A program made the translations under genes and the position numbers. A model generated the notes under the pieces. The model was given only the letters and a program-made list of their open reading frames with translations, had not been told where the DNA came from and searched no databases. Of a DNA stretch of 64,000 bases, positions 50,068-63,804 are shown in pieces. The DNA is from Lateolabrax maculatus (Eukaryota; Chordata; Actinopteri; Acropomatiformes; Lateolabracidae), in NCBI GenBank assembly GCA_031216445.1, contig CM062214.1, positions 8,316,501 through 8,380,500 on the forward strand, written 5' to 3'. How positions within the stretch are numbered: the first letter of the stretch is position 1; each line of letters opens with the position of its first letter.

Positions 50068-50460
50068 GTTAGCCATGTGGTTCAGCCGGTCTGTCAGTCC
50101 ACCACTTAGGTCCAGACTGAAATATCTCAACAAACTTTAGATGGATTGCCAAAACATGTTGTACAGGCAGTCATGGTCCCTGGAGGATGAATCCTCATTA
50201 TTTTGGTCATCTTCTAACTTATCCTCTCGTGCCAACACAAGGTTGGCATTTTTTAGTGAAATAGCTTGACGACTTTTGGATGGAATTCCATTAACTGTGG
50301 TTCAGACATCCCTGTGGATGAATGCTAATGACTTCAGTGACCTTTCATCTGGTGGCACCAGCAGGTCAAGTTTGTCACTTATCCATTGAAATTTGGTGCA
50401 GATAACCCTGGTTCCTAGATGATGAATTTGTTTTGCATGGCAAGGAACGAGTAAGGTGTA
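50068..50460. mobile_element. Dispersed repeat with internal duplication
   Basis: The phrase GTCCAGACTGAAATATCTCAACAAAC, then ATGGATTGCC, a GTACAGGCAGTCATGGTCCC block and GAGGATGAATCCT, is followed about 110-130 bp later by a second, diverged version (GTTCAGACATCCCTG, GGATGAATGCTAATGACTT). The pattern matches from memory a fish repeat with internally repeated units. No coding capacity; family not named. Confidence 0.6.
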
Positions 50461-52840
50461 ATTTAGTTTAATCATTAAAACAGAATAGGACACACAATAT
50501 GAAAAAAAAACTCATTTTATTACACTTTATTGCCAGATTCCTCTGAAATTTGTGGTAGCTTTGCAACAAATCTGGCAATAGTCAAAGTAGTATACTGTCC
50601 TACTGTTAACCCTGTGCAGATCTCCTGGCCAATATTTTGCAAATTTGTGAATAAACTGTTCAGCCTTTTCATTTTAAAAACTAATATATTGCACATATTC
50701 TTTAATAATCATTTTTCATATACTGTATTGCAAATAGTTCTCATTTATAATTAAAATGTATGTTCCATGACTTTTGCAGTACTTGTTCTTTTGTACTTCT
50801 ACTTTCTTATTTTCTCTTTGTTCATTGTTATGCACCAATACACCACAGCAAAATTCTGTGAAATGTGAAAATTTACTTGGGAATAAATCCAATAATTATT
50901 CTGATTATGGATGGATCTTTTAAAGTATGTGCCACTTCAACATCTGTAGCAACTATCTAATTCAGTACAGGGTAAGTGTGAACATTTAAGCACTGTCTCT
51001 TTCAGGTGATTGCGGTTCATCCCTTGTGATCAGAAAGCAGCAGGCATGAATCAGGAGCCTGCAGAAGGCTGTTGGGTGTCTATGATTCTCTGCTTCTGTC
51101 ATCCACACCCACAGAGAAGGAGCAGGAAAGGGGTTATGAATAAGAAAGAATTGAAAAGCAGGAGACATACATGGAATTAAAGTCATGCGCGCTGTTGATG
51201 AAAGGCACTGTGGTAATGAGCGTGAGGTAAAGAGAATGCTAGAGAGGGAGACAAATGAGAGACACAGAGAGTGAAAATGTACCCTTTTCATCTAGGGGTC
51301 GGCTCTCCTAGTAACACATAAAAAGGGCTGTTACGACAAGCTCCCTTTTCCCTGCAGCCTCGTCCTACCTCTGCCTTCTCTCTGTGTCTCTCTCGTTGCC
51401 CTTATCCTGCTCTGCTCAGCGAGGAGATCAGAAAACACCAGGCCAGGAACAGGTAGGAACAGAAAGAAAGTAGAGGATAAAGATTATCAAACACTGAGAT
51501 GGAGGTGATTTGCTGGCCGGTGTATCCCCTGAGACCCAGTTAAGGCCTCTGTGTGTCTCCAGTGCTGCAAGATAATGAAGTTGGATGGTCTGGCAGAGAG
51601 ATGACTATGATCCTTGGTCTGCAAGGCCACAGAGTGACCGTGCAGACGTCTCACTTACTCAAACAATCAATGTCGTCAAGGGTCGGCCAGCGCCAGTTTG
51701 GCACGTCTGGGATGACTCTGGAGGGGAAGTTTAGGATTGTAATTCTAGGAGAAGGAATGGAGAAGTTGTTCAGGGACAGAGGCTGTAGCTTTGCTGAGTA
51801 AGCAGAAGTATTGGACATACTTTTAAAGCTGCATGAGGCAGGGTGAAAATATTCTCATCTTATTGGTCTAAATCACTAAATTGGGCTGCTACAGCAGTCA
51901 CTTTCGTGACCACATGGACTCACATGTAAAAGTATTTAGCATTAATGACGATGCCACAATTTTCTCAGTCGCTCAACTCCCGTACTGTGAAGTAACAAAA
52001 CATCAGTTAAACTGCTATATGCTACATGAAAACAACAACATTGTACACCAACAGTTGACTTAAAATAGATGTAGATAATTATATTGTTGGTTTATGAGGA
52101 GGAAGTATAATCTGTGTAATTTAAACCACAAAGATATATCACCAATAAATAGTTTAATATTACTAAACCACACTCAAATGCACAAGGGCACACAGTCATC
52201 CAACACACAAATTAACATGCACCATCATCATGAGGTACTCATTCCTGAGCTCTAAAGCCATGTGCTCCCCCTGCTGGAGCACTCTGGTAATTATTTTTAC
52301 TTCTGCTGGTGTCACTGCGAAGCAAATTTTTTTTAGCTGAATACAAACACACAAGCACACTCCCACACGGCTGGTGAGGTCAGTGCCAGCCTGCTCAGAG
52401 CTAACCGGCTGGTACTTTGGCTGTTTGGATAAACATACACAGTCCAGTGGTCAACTCTATGTATATAATGCAAGGCGAAAATGTAAAAATGTGCGTCTAA
52501 AACACAAGAAAATACTACTGCAGTTGTAAGTGAAACACTACAACACTATAATTACATTATAGAACAAAATATATTCTATATCAGACCAGGGAAAACTACT
52601 TAGTAATAATATTTAGTGTATTTGGTCTATTTTAGCACTTTAGCACTGTTAGGCTACTTGCAGGCTGCTGAGCAGACATCAGTGTGGCGAACGAATGAAC
52701 CATAGGTGTTCGCCTTTATTATGTCTCAACCACATTCTGGTTCAACTGAAGAGCCTTCCGTTTTATCTGAAATCGTCTCATACAACATATTGAAATGCTT
52801 TTGATACAAAATATTTTTTTTTTCAATAGTAGGCCTAACT
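50461..52840. other. No gene seen
   Basis: AT-rich DNA. A CTCF-like word with one mismatch lies at 52264-52277 (minus strand, CCAGCAGGGGGAGC). A plus-strand frame at 51562-51801 follows TCTGTGTGTCTCCAG but has no donor and no recognisable domain. Confidence 0.5.
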
Positions 52841-52844
52841 GTGA

Positions 52845-53110
52845 ATGCTTTTCAATTGTTTGTATAAAAAGGTTTTCGCAATACCATGCGAGAGCATTTT
52901 AACTGTGTATATGAGCACATTTCACTAATGTGTGTGAAAGCTTTTCAATAGTTCATGAGAGATTTTCAGTTGTGTATGTGAGCATGTCATTTTTCAGTTG
53001 TTTGTGTCAGAGTGTTTCAGTTGTGTATGTAAAAGCATTTTGCTTGTATGTGTGTGAAGTTTTCATTATAGTATGTGCCTGAGTTTTGTTTCATATGTGT
53101 ATATGGGAGG
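52845..53110. repeat. Decayed minisatellite, about 28-32 bp period
   Basis: Units of the form GCATTTTCAGTTGTGTATGT plus GAGA recur about eight times with substitutions and small indels, for example near 52895, 52960, 53000 and 53030. It is diverged enough that the period has to be read by eye, so it is an old array. Confidence 0.65.
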
Positions 53111-53114
53111 AAAA

Positions 53115-55840
53115 GTACATGTATATGCATGGTAATTCTGAATGATGTCCCTAACGGCCTCTCAAATACGTTTATGTTTATATTATATGATTGTACAAAT
53201 TGAGCGGCCAGCAGGAACGTTTCTCCTGGCAGCGTTGCAACACTAAATAGCTCATTAGCTATTGGCCATAATCCTGCTGTACACTCTCTGCTTTGCCAGA
53301 TGACCAGAATGGCATCTCTGCATAAAAAGAAAAAAAGGGAAGCAGGCTCTTTGAAACTGCAGCCGTTTAATCACCTTCCCCTTTTTTTGTCTGTTCTTCT
53401 CTCGTCTCTTTGGCCTGCAGCGTCCGTGACTGACTGCCTGGTCGAACATGATGTAAACTTTATTCACAAAGGGAGAGATCAAGAGTTTGACATCGTTAGA
53501 GTTTAGACATTGCTACCACAAGTTCAGATTAACTCTGCTTCTGTGAGAGTGATAAATCATGGCTGGGATCATCAGCAGTCCTGAGAAAGATGACAAACGA
53601 GCCTTACAAATTCCCTCGCTCCCGCTCTCTTTCTTTTTTTTGTGCCATCAGATTCTGTTCGCATGAATAGAGCTGCGTATATCCAAACCCTACGACCCAC
53701 AAACCCACTCAGAGCATTTTATCTTCCTTTTTTTTTTTTTTTTTTTTTTAGCTTCCCCCCTCTCTCTTCTTTTTTAATATTGCATGATTTACTTTATTTT
53801 TGCAGTTGGGAAATTAAAAGCTGGTCACGATTTTGTTGTTTGAGTTTGGAATAGTTGAAGAGGGGTATCTAAGACCGTCCTGCCCCAACTTTCCAACATC
53901 ACTGAGTGAAAGTTGTATCAGAGCCAAGTGTCACCAAGAAGCACATTGAAAAAAGTCAGGTATGTATATAAGTGTAATAATTAATCTACGGAAATCTTAA
54001 AAGAATAGTTAGGAAATACTAGAGTCACACTACACCAGGTGCGGGGTGGGTAATGTCACAATATGACAGTGTGGTAGATCAGAAGATAAAATAGAACATG
54101 GCAGAACAACCAGACTAATGAGAGTCTGTGATGATGATCACAGCTTGACAGTGTCCTGAACAGCAACAGTAGCATAAAGAAGCTCTGGTAAGCATCATCC
54201 AGGGCTACACTTACAACCACTGACAGGACAGTCTGTAAACTGGTTTGATTTTCCTACCTTTAGTGTTGTTGTTTCAGTTTCTATCCCTCTAGCTGATCGT
54301 GCCATTGTATTTATGAACAGTGCTTAATTCTGCAGTAGTTTCATGCAGGTTTGGCAGCTGACTGTTTTGTTGAATTAACCCTTTTTCCCTACTTCTGTAA
54401 TTTTGTACCACAATCTCACACAGTTGACGAAGTAAAAAACATCTGAAATCCAACTAAATGCTAATCAGACCATTATTATTTTCCCAGTGGGAGCCATTTT
54501 GCCAGTAAAGTTTCTTAGGCCTCTGAACAAAAAGAAGCAACATGATTAATTGCCAAAATGTTGAGTAAGAGCACTTTGCTCACCTACATAACAAAACTGC
54601 GTGATGTGTTCACTTTGAATGAATAGCTGTGGGGTTGAATTATCAAATACAACAGTAACCATTTTCTTCTGCACAAATCTGGAGCATATTCATTTCAGCA
54701 GAATCATTTTAGAAATTGGTCATGGTAGTTATTGTTCTTAATTAATCCTGAATTGGGCCAGTTGACAACTAGTGAAATCACGGTGTGATATGGACAGCAT
54801 TCAAGACATGACTTGGGGAGTCAATCAAATTTTAATAAGCTAAAAACAGGGTGTGCAGAAGTATGTACACCATCTGTGTAACTGAGTCGGACAGAATTAT
54901 TTGATAAAATGTTCACATCATGTTGCTCAGAAATCATAGGGAAATCATATTCTCATTGTAGCTGCAGGTTCTGAGCATGAATTACTGCTTAACACGGTAG
55001 TTATTCTGTCTTTTAGGCCAACAGATCTCAGTGGAGTTTAGGTTGTTGAGAAAACATGAGCATAGTTTGTTCATTGAGTGATTTTGAGGTGCAGACATTC
55101 AGTGTGAGCGTGAATGAATAGTTCAGTTAGTGGATGATTGTGCACATATTTCTTACATACTTCTCCAAACATTACTGTTGATTATGTGCTATGAATCCAG
55201 TCAAACAATTTTTTCCTTGAAGGCAAATCTTGTAAGATTGACAAAGAAGATTAATATTTTTGGATCAAATATGTCTGATTGAAGTACTTTGAGACTGTAA
55301 AACAGGAGAAAGCAGCTGCTGAATGGTTTAAGAAAGCATAGTTTATCAAGGACACCATACCTCCAGCTGAGAGAAGAGATTCCATAATATATCATCAGAG
55401 ATGAGAAAATGACTTATCCTTGGCATCTCAATTGTGTCAAAAGTAATGGGACCCTCAAACATTGCTATAGAATGAAAATTACATTTTTCTCTCTTGCAGG
55501 TCTACTTTTGTCTGCTGCAACTAATTTATCTTATTAGATATTTCAAATGGTTTCTAACAAAATCATAGATTCATACATTTATGTGTACATAGTATGATTA
55601 TCCAAGATATGGGTCCAAGCACGGGCTAAATAAATGCATTAGAACTACATTTAAAACACAGGAAAAGGGGAATAAAATAGAATAAAATAAAATAGAATAA
55701 AAGGACATAATATCACTGTATTTCTGTCCTTTCATTTAAGTGCAGTTATAGTACAGAAATCAGATGCCCCAAATTCAATAAAGGAAGTAAAAGTGCAGTA
55801 GAGAAACCAATTAATAAAAGGCAAAGGGGAGATTTTGGAA
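53115..55840. other. No gene seen
   Basis: Contains a T18 run near 53732-53749 and generally AT-rich DNA. A repeated AATAGAATAAAATA patch lies at 55674-55700. No splice-bounded frame found. Confidence 0.5.
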
Positions 55841-55844
55841 GTGG

Positions 55845-56830
55845 CCAAAGTTGGGGCCGCATTATAAATAATCAGGCAGTTAGTGTCATCTTTGTGCGTC
55901 ATCGTAACCTAAAGCCGCTTCAACACGCTTGGTTCTGAATGAGCCACTACCATATGACCGCTTCCTAAAGACATCTGCTGAGTTTATATTCTTCAAGCAG
56001 ATCAGATTTGGCTCAATGTTTTTAAATAATTTATAAACTAGCAGCAGCACTTTAAAATATTTTCTATAAGTATCTGGGAGTCAGTGTAAAGATTGAAGAA
56101 CAGGAGTAATGTGCTCAGTTGTCCTTGTTCTTGTTAGAACTTTGACAGCAGCGTTCTGATTAAGCTGAAGTTGTTGAATCAACTTTTTGTGAAGGTCAGA
56201 CAAGAGGCTGTTACAATAGTCCTCCCTGGAGATGAAGGCACAAATGAATTTCTCTGCGTCTTGCCTCAACATGAGACTTTTAATTCTTGCTATTTGTTTG
56301 AGATTATAAAATGCTGATTTAGTAATAGCCTTAATATGGATACTATGCCCTATTAAAATACAAATATTATTCACTCAGGCTTTCATTTTTATAGTCCTGG
56401 AATCAAGTTGAGCATGAACTTTGAGTCTTTCCTCCTTGTTGCCAAATGATTTCTGACTTGTCTTTGTATAACTGAAGTAATTAAATTGAATCCAGCTATT
56501 AACTTGCTCCAAGCATTGAAACAATGAGTCAGTGGGGAGATAGTCGCATGATTAGAGCGCAAATCTGTGTGTCCTCTGTGTTGCTATTATAAGCAAGCTT
56601 ATTGTCTTCAATGATTTCACCTATAGAGGGAGCATGTACAGTTTGAAAAAAAAAGAGGCCCATGACTTAAAACCTGCGAGAGTGAGTGGTGATCTGCGAG
56701 AGTGAGTTGTGATCCACTCAGATCCATCTGCCTTGGATATCTGAGGACTGTACCAGATGATCCAACCAAGTATTTTGTCGTTAGCAGTATCAAAGGCTGC
56801 AACATCAATGAGCACCGAAATGTACGTTTT
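55845..56830 (-). pseudogene. LINE reverse transcriptase remnant, copy B (L2/Rex1-like)
   Basis: Minus-strand frames carry AAFDTANDKIL (56740-56815), corresponding to the AAFDTVDHxIL motif that includes one catalytic aspartate, and shifted by one frame GSSGTVLRYP. A carboxyl portion at 56081-56374 reads AFISREDYCNSLL and NAAVKVLTRTRTTEHITPVL, the same motif order as copy A (SRLDYCNSL, AARVLT). Sequence between the two blocks is unrecognisable and the YxDD box was not found. It is an older, more decayed copy than A. Confidence 0.75.
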
Positions 56831-56904
56831 ACCTAAATCACTATTTCACCTTAAGTGTTAGTGCTTTAATGTGGTCAGAAGCCAAATTGATATCCATCAA
56901 AAAG

Positions 56905-57392
56905 CAAATTCAAACTTGAGAAGTTGTTAAAGTGGTGGTTGTTTTCAATGTTAGCACGGTGGGAGGTTGGCTGCAGCGGTGAGGAGAAAGAGGACGGCTG
57001 CTTTCATGGAAGCTATTTGCCACTTCATTCAGAATTTGTGGTAGTTCAGCTTTTTCAATTCCCTGCCGTGGCTTGCTGTGCGCCCATGGCAACCACGGAA
57101 ACCACAGAGAGGGAAATGATACAGGAACTGATTTTGAAAAAAACAAGATGGCTGCCATGGATGCGTAACGTTCGCTTGAATTGGCTTTTGCATCAGTATT
57201 AAATGGACTGGACAAAAAACTGCGCTTCAACTTTATGTTAGCAAGAAAAATGTATTTGCTGCACATCTGACAGGACGTAGCGTACGCCAGGACGATGTTT
57301 CGTTGCTCTGATTGCTTGTCTGCGCCCATCGATAACGCCCCTTGAAAATTGAAAATGAACTGATAGGTTCCAGACTAATACTCATTTTCACT
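56905..57392 (-). mobile_element. Non-autonomous DNA element, copy 2
   Basis: The right 170 bp align with 10765-10930: CTGACAGGA, a GTACG/CGTACG block, CGATAACG, GAAAATGAACTGA and AGGTTCCAGACT occur in the same order and spacing. On the minus strand both copies keep a similar open stretch (KQSEQRNIVLAYATS here, NQSERRHTILSYGSP in copy 1). This suggests descent from a longer element. It ends abruptly after the TTCCAGACTAATACTC phrase, so this copy lacks the terminal repeat. Confidence 0.55.
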
Positions 57393-59510
<2,118 letters not shown>

Positions 59511-59689
59511 CACTGTCTGTACAGTAATGATTTATTTTGGAAGACATGTCAGCCTCAGTAATTGTACAGTCATTTCTTCCAGCCTCTCCTTTATTTTGAA
59601 GCTGAAATATCAACATTACTGTCCAGGTTCTCACATTCATCCAGCAGAAAGAGCTTTGCCTCTCGGGGTCTTTATCTAGCCATCCTTGT

Positions 59690-60690
59690 TGTTTTGTTTG
59701 GCCACTTGGGGGCAGTAAGACAATCTTAAAACCATTGACTGTATAAAAAGAAGTGGATGCAGCCACCCTGACGTTACCCATTGGCTTGTGGACTACCGTT
59801 TTGAAGCCTCGAGTTTGGCATTTTGGCCATCGCCATCTTGTTTGTCTTGAAGCCTTTCTATTGGCCAGAGTCTCCTGGCCATTATAAATAATGCAGGTTA
59901 AAGGAATGGCCTAATATGCATAACTTTAAGCCTTAATATAATTTAAACGGGGGTATTACATAAAAAGCTCAACTCGTACAGTTGTCATGAACGGGGAAAT
60001 TAGCCACCTAAGTGTTTTTCTTTTTTGTAGCCAGCTTTTGTAGCCATCCTCAAGTGGCTATTTGAGGAACTGTTTTTGGCACTTCCGTAATGGCTTAAAT
60101 TTCAGCCCCAGAGGTTGCTACTTGCTGTAAACACAACATCATCATCTTATAAAGTTGATGTGGCCAAGGTGTTAGCAAACAATTGCCTATGCATCTAACA
60201 GATATGGAACAACATTAGCATGAATTTGGAGTCGTGTTTCTGGCCACCCAATGAATGTAGATCTAATATTCGCTCTCCTTTTAGCTCTGGTTTGGTCTTT
60301 ACCAACTCCAGAGGTAAATATTTGACTATTTAGCTCCTAATTGCTCAACTATGTTCACCAACTAGTCGCCAACTTTGTCTGTCTGCTGTTTGGTGCTGGG
60401 AAGGTATTGTACAATGGTTTTATTAGAGCGTGTGTGCTGAAAACAGCTGCCTGTTGCAAACAGGGTTGATGAGAGCGATGAGACAGAACCGAAACAGTGA
60501 ATATGTGGGCAGTTAAACCAAAACAAGGAGCTGAAAGACTGTAAAATGCTCCATAGATTCGAGGGGAACTGCAGAGTCAGGGGATAATTCCCTGTGGGTT
60601 CATCACTACAAGTGACCCCTTTCACATTACACAGTCATTTTATGTATTGTTAAGTATACTTTAAGTGGCTTATTTAACCTGGAATTTGTT
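59690..60690. mobile_element. Long non-autonomous repeat, forward copy of an inverted pair
   Basis: The left part contains GTGGACTACCGTTTTGAAGCC, then TCGAGTTTGGCATTTTGGCC, a phrase I know as a common fish repeat. The right part shares, in reverse complement, blocks with 62205-62372: AACTTTGTCTGTCTGCT at 60371-60387 is an exact 17-nt match, ATGAGAGCGATG at 60469-60480 an exact 12-nt match, and GCTGCCTGTTGCAA at 60446-60459 matches 13 of 14. Outer boundaries are approximate. It may be two adjoining elements. A CTCF-like word with one mismatch (59702-59715) lies at its left end. Confidence 0.55.
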
Positions 60691-61629
60691 ATCGATATGC
60701 TTATTAAACCTCTGTGTCATGAGAGCTGCAGGAGATGGGTTTTATTGTTTAGCAGCACAGCATGCGAGCAGTATACTAGCAGGAAATGCTATCAACAAGT
60801 AGAAATAATTCTGAAGCACTAATCCACGGCCTGTATAATATTCCTATAACAACCCAAGAGGGTATAATAACATATCTGGTAGGGTTTAGTGACTTAACAT
60901 TGAGCTTAACATACTTAACATTCTTTTTTTTAAACATTGCTATAATATTTCAAATGATTCCTTTAGTACTGTAACTATTGATATTTCTGTCATAATCTTT
61001 ATACTGTATTTGTGCCTTGTAAAATGAATTTGTTGTAATCTGATCATATAGCAACATTCATTCTGCAGTAGATACTCAACAGTGAGTTTTTATCATATGG
61101 TATCAGTACAGTACATAAGGGACTGTGCATCTGTGTGTCCTATCCAGAGGCTCTCCACATTAAACATTAACAATAAAGTCAAAGCTGGGCAGTGTTGGTG
61201 GAATATTCTTAACATGTCCACATGAAGATGCCACACCCAGCCAGAGTAAAGAGAGATTTACACACTGACACCACGTCACCACCAAATAAAACATTTTAAG
61301 AGTGGATTTGTAACTTAGAATGCATTCGACTACTGCAGCTCTGCCACTTACACCAAATAGGTACATCTCCTTTTAACTAGTCATTTATTGTATCATTTTC
61401 TTTTTTTGCTCACATCTCAACATCTGCATAACACCCTACGTAAAAGTCCACTGTTATAATTTAGAGAAGATGTTCAGCACTTGTCTTATCTAAGTAGTCT
61501 CTTTTTATCCAGCTCCCTCTAATCCTGTGACTTTCACTAAACCCCTCAACCTCTACTTGAATTTGATTTATGATATAAGTTCTCTGCTCTGTCATGGACT
61601 GTGGTCCTACATTATGTTGTCGTATCTTG

Positions 61630-62196
61630 TCACAAAGAGAGGCCAGACTGGAGGCACAACACAGGATCAATGTTCAACATCATTCTTGGCCTGATATATT
61701 TTCCTCTGTAGAGCAAGGTTGCAGTTAGAAACAGTTTGTGCATGAGTGATTTTCCACTGCCTGTTGACTCACTTAATGCACCTAGTATTACAATGCCGGG
61801 ACAGGATGAGCAGAATGACAGAGCCATCCATTGTTCATGGAGATCCCTTCGAGAAGTTTGCCTGTCAATATGCTCGACAGAGAGTGATTGCGGCTCTGTC
61901 AAGGCCAACCTTATGCTTTCCCTGTGTGAAAGTGAGGGGAAATAAACATGCCCTGCTCCTCCATTGATATGGAACCAGGAGGCTTTATAACTGAAACACA
62001 TCAGTAGGGGATGTGCACTGATGTCACTTGATAACCAGCCCCTCACCTTTACCTTGTGGAATAAGAAACCACTTGGCCCAGCTGCTATGACTGGCTGGAA
62101 CCGCCATTCAGAAAGAATACATATGAGTATCTTGAAAAAAGCTTTATAGCATCTTTTAATTTGTGGATTCCTGGCCTGTAACTTTACTGTTTTCAC
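61630..62196. other. Multi-frame open, complex non-coding stretch
   Basis: A 188-codon minus-strand frame and two shorter plus-strand frames are open over the same bases. The minus frame has no signal peptide, repeat or recognisable motif; an apparent SESTGSGKS is not a P-loop because the required residue at the first position is absent. Codon composition is unremarkable. I read it as non-coding, possibly regulatory, single-copy DNA. Confidence 0.4.
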
Positions 62197-62199
62197 TCC

Positions 62200-63280
62200 A
62201 CTTACATCGCTCTCATAACGTTATTTTTGGCTGCAACAGGCAGCGATTTTTTTGGGGGTGGCAAAAAATCTCAAAGGACCCACTGTACACTACCTGTCCA
62301 GTTCTAAATAGCAGACAGACAAAGTTAGCAGCTAGCAAGTGGACATAGTGGAGCTTTTAGGATTTAAAGAGTAGATGTGAGGGAAAAAAATACATTCACT
62401 TAGTAACTTAAGTATGTAAAAAGCAAACAAACATTGTAATCGATTCCTTAATGCTTGAATGGATATAATGCACATTCGGTTGCGGCTCCACACGTACTCA
62501 TAGGAGGTACGTGTGTACCCGGATGTAACTTAATTACTTATATACAGTCTGATATATACACATGCAGGGCCCCCGACCCGGAGCCTACAGTGTTGATGTG
62601 GTTTTAGCAGAGGAGACTCACAGAAAGGACATTAAACAGTGAAACTAACAGACAAGTGGACCCTCTGAGGACATCAGGCTTCAGCTGGTGGTTGGCAGCG
62701 CCTTGCCACCTGGTAAGTTTTCCGCAGTCCCCGTTTGCGAGCTAGCTCTCATGCTCTCATCCCAAACTGGAGACTTGTTATTTAAAATCCGAATGTCCAA
62801 TAACTAAAATCTTTTATATTGTTAAAAACGTACAGCTAAATCAACCATGATCTAAAAGAGTAGCGTAAAAATGTGTCTTTAAACTGGATAAAAATGCCAA
62901 ATTATGGAGAGTTTCTGACAGAAAAACACAGCCCTGTTATTGCAGATTATGGATCAGATCCCCAAAGTAGCCACAGACTACAAACCACACACAGACTGTA
63001 ACACTGCTGCCTCACTCTAAATCCTTTGTGTCACTCACTGAAGCCCCAACAACACAGCAGGCGATCACACACCGAACTTCAAGACAAGAACAGGAATCAA
63101 GAATCGCAATACTTACTACAAGTATCGTGAAAGAATCTAATCGAGAGCAAAGTGTATTGTCCCAGCCCATCTAAAGAGCCAGGTATTGCCTTCAGGAGAT
63201 AATAGAAAACAGAGCTAAAACATGATGAAGTACATTTCTGTGACCAGACAGTTGCTTGCTAACAAGTTTGTCACACACAC
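62200..63280. mobile_element. Long non-autonomous repeat, inverted copy (partly interrupted)
   Basis: The stretch 62205-62372 is the reverse complement of 60371-60480 in block order and spacing (CATCGCTCTCAT, CTGCAACAGGCAGC, AGCAGACAGACAAAGTT). Sequence resembling the continuation of the same repeat (TCTAAAGAGCCAGGTATTGCC, then TTCAGGAG, AGAGCTAAAA) reappears at 63170-63225, so the copy may be split by about 800 bp of other sequence. Within that, GCCACCTG followed by GTAAGTTTT at 62716-62728 looks like a donor but lies in repeat-like DNA. Confidence 0.45.
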
Positions 63281-63670
63281 ACATTTCCATGTTTTTGCAC
63301 AATGTTTTTATACTCAAATATAAAACACACAAATACTGTATACTGTAATATAATCAAAAATAGGTTTTTATTTCACCCCCAAAATACTGTATACATCCCA
63401 ACAAACACAAAGTTGGATGTGTAAAGTGCTCTACATACAAAACAAATTATGGTCACTATCAATATACAATATTACAGACAAACTAGTGATTACACTGCAT
63501 CTTGGGATAGTTCTTCCAGTTTCCAAAGTAGGGTTGTTAAGAGTCGTAAAAAGATATGTCTACTGAAATCAAATATCTAGTGCAACAAAAGTAGTAACTG
63601 CACTGCATCTAGATGATTTATGTTAAGAAAAAGGTAGTATATTGGTTTATTTTGTCTTATCTAAGTAGTC

Positions 63671-63712
63671 TGCCTTCAACTATGGTTTTGGCCAAAACCA
63701 TAGTTGAAGGCA
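63671..63712. repeat. Perfect 42-bp palindrome
   Basis: The left arm GCCTTCAACTATGGTTTTGG (63672-63691) is followed with no spacer by its exact reverse complement (63692-63711), and one more pair (T63671/A63712) extends it. Such a sequence can extrude as a cruciform. It has no visible link to a known element. Confidence 0.95.
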
Positions 63713-63769
63713 CCAAGTCCACCCACGACACACTATAAAAAACGGACAGAAAAACTTTTCTCAGAATCG

Positions 63770-63804
63770 AAGGAGAACTGGTGACCTTAACATTAGTTCT
63801 CCTT
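63770..63804. repeat. Inverted repeat, 10-bp arms with 15-nt spacer
   Basis: AAGGAGAACT (63770-63779) and AGTTCTCCTT (63795-63804) are exact reverse complements. A hairpin is possible; no function is inferred. Confidence 0.8.

Noticed and set aside
61630..62196. 188-codon minus-strand frame with an apparent SESTGSGKS nucleotide-binding motif
   Set aside because: The motif lacks the first residue of a P-loop, no domain is recognisable, and plus-strand frames are open over the same bases.
62640..62728. Possible plus-strand exon ending GCCACCTG before GTAAGTTTT
   Set aside because: Lies inside DNA that looks like a dispersed repeat, with no continuous frame and no downstream exon in the window.
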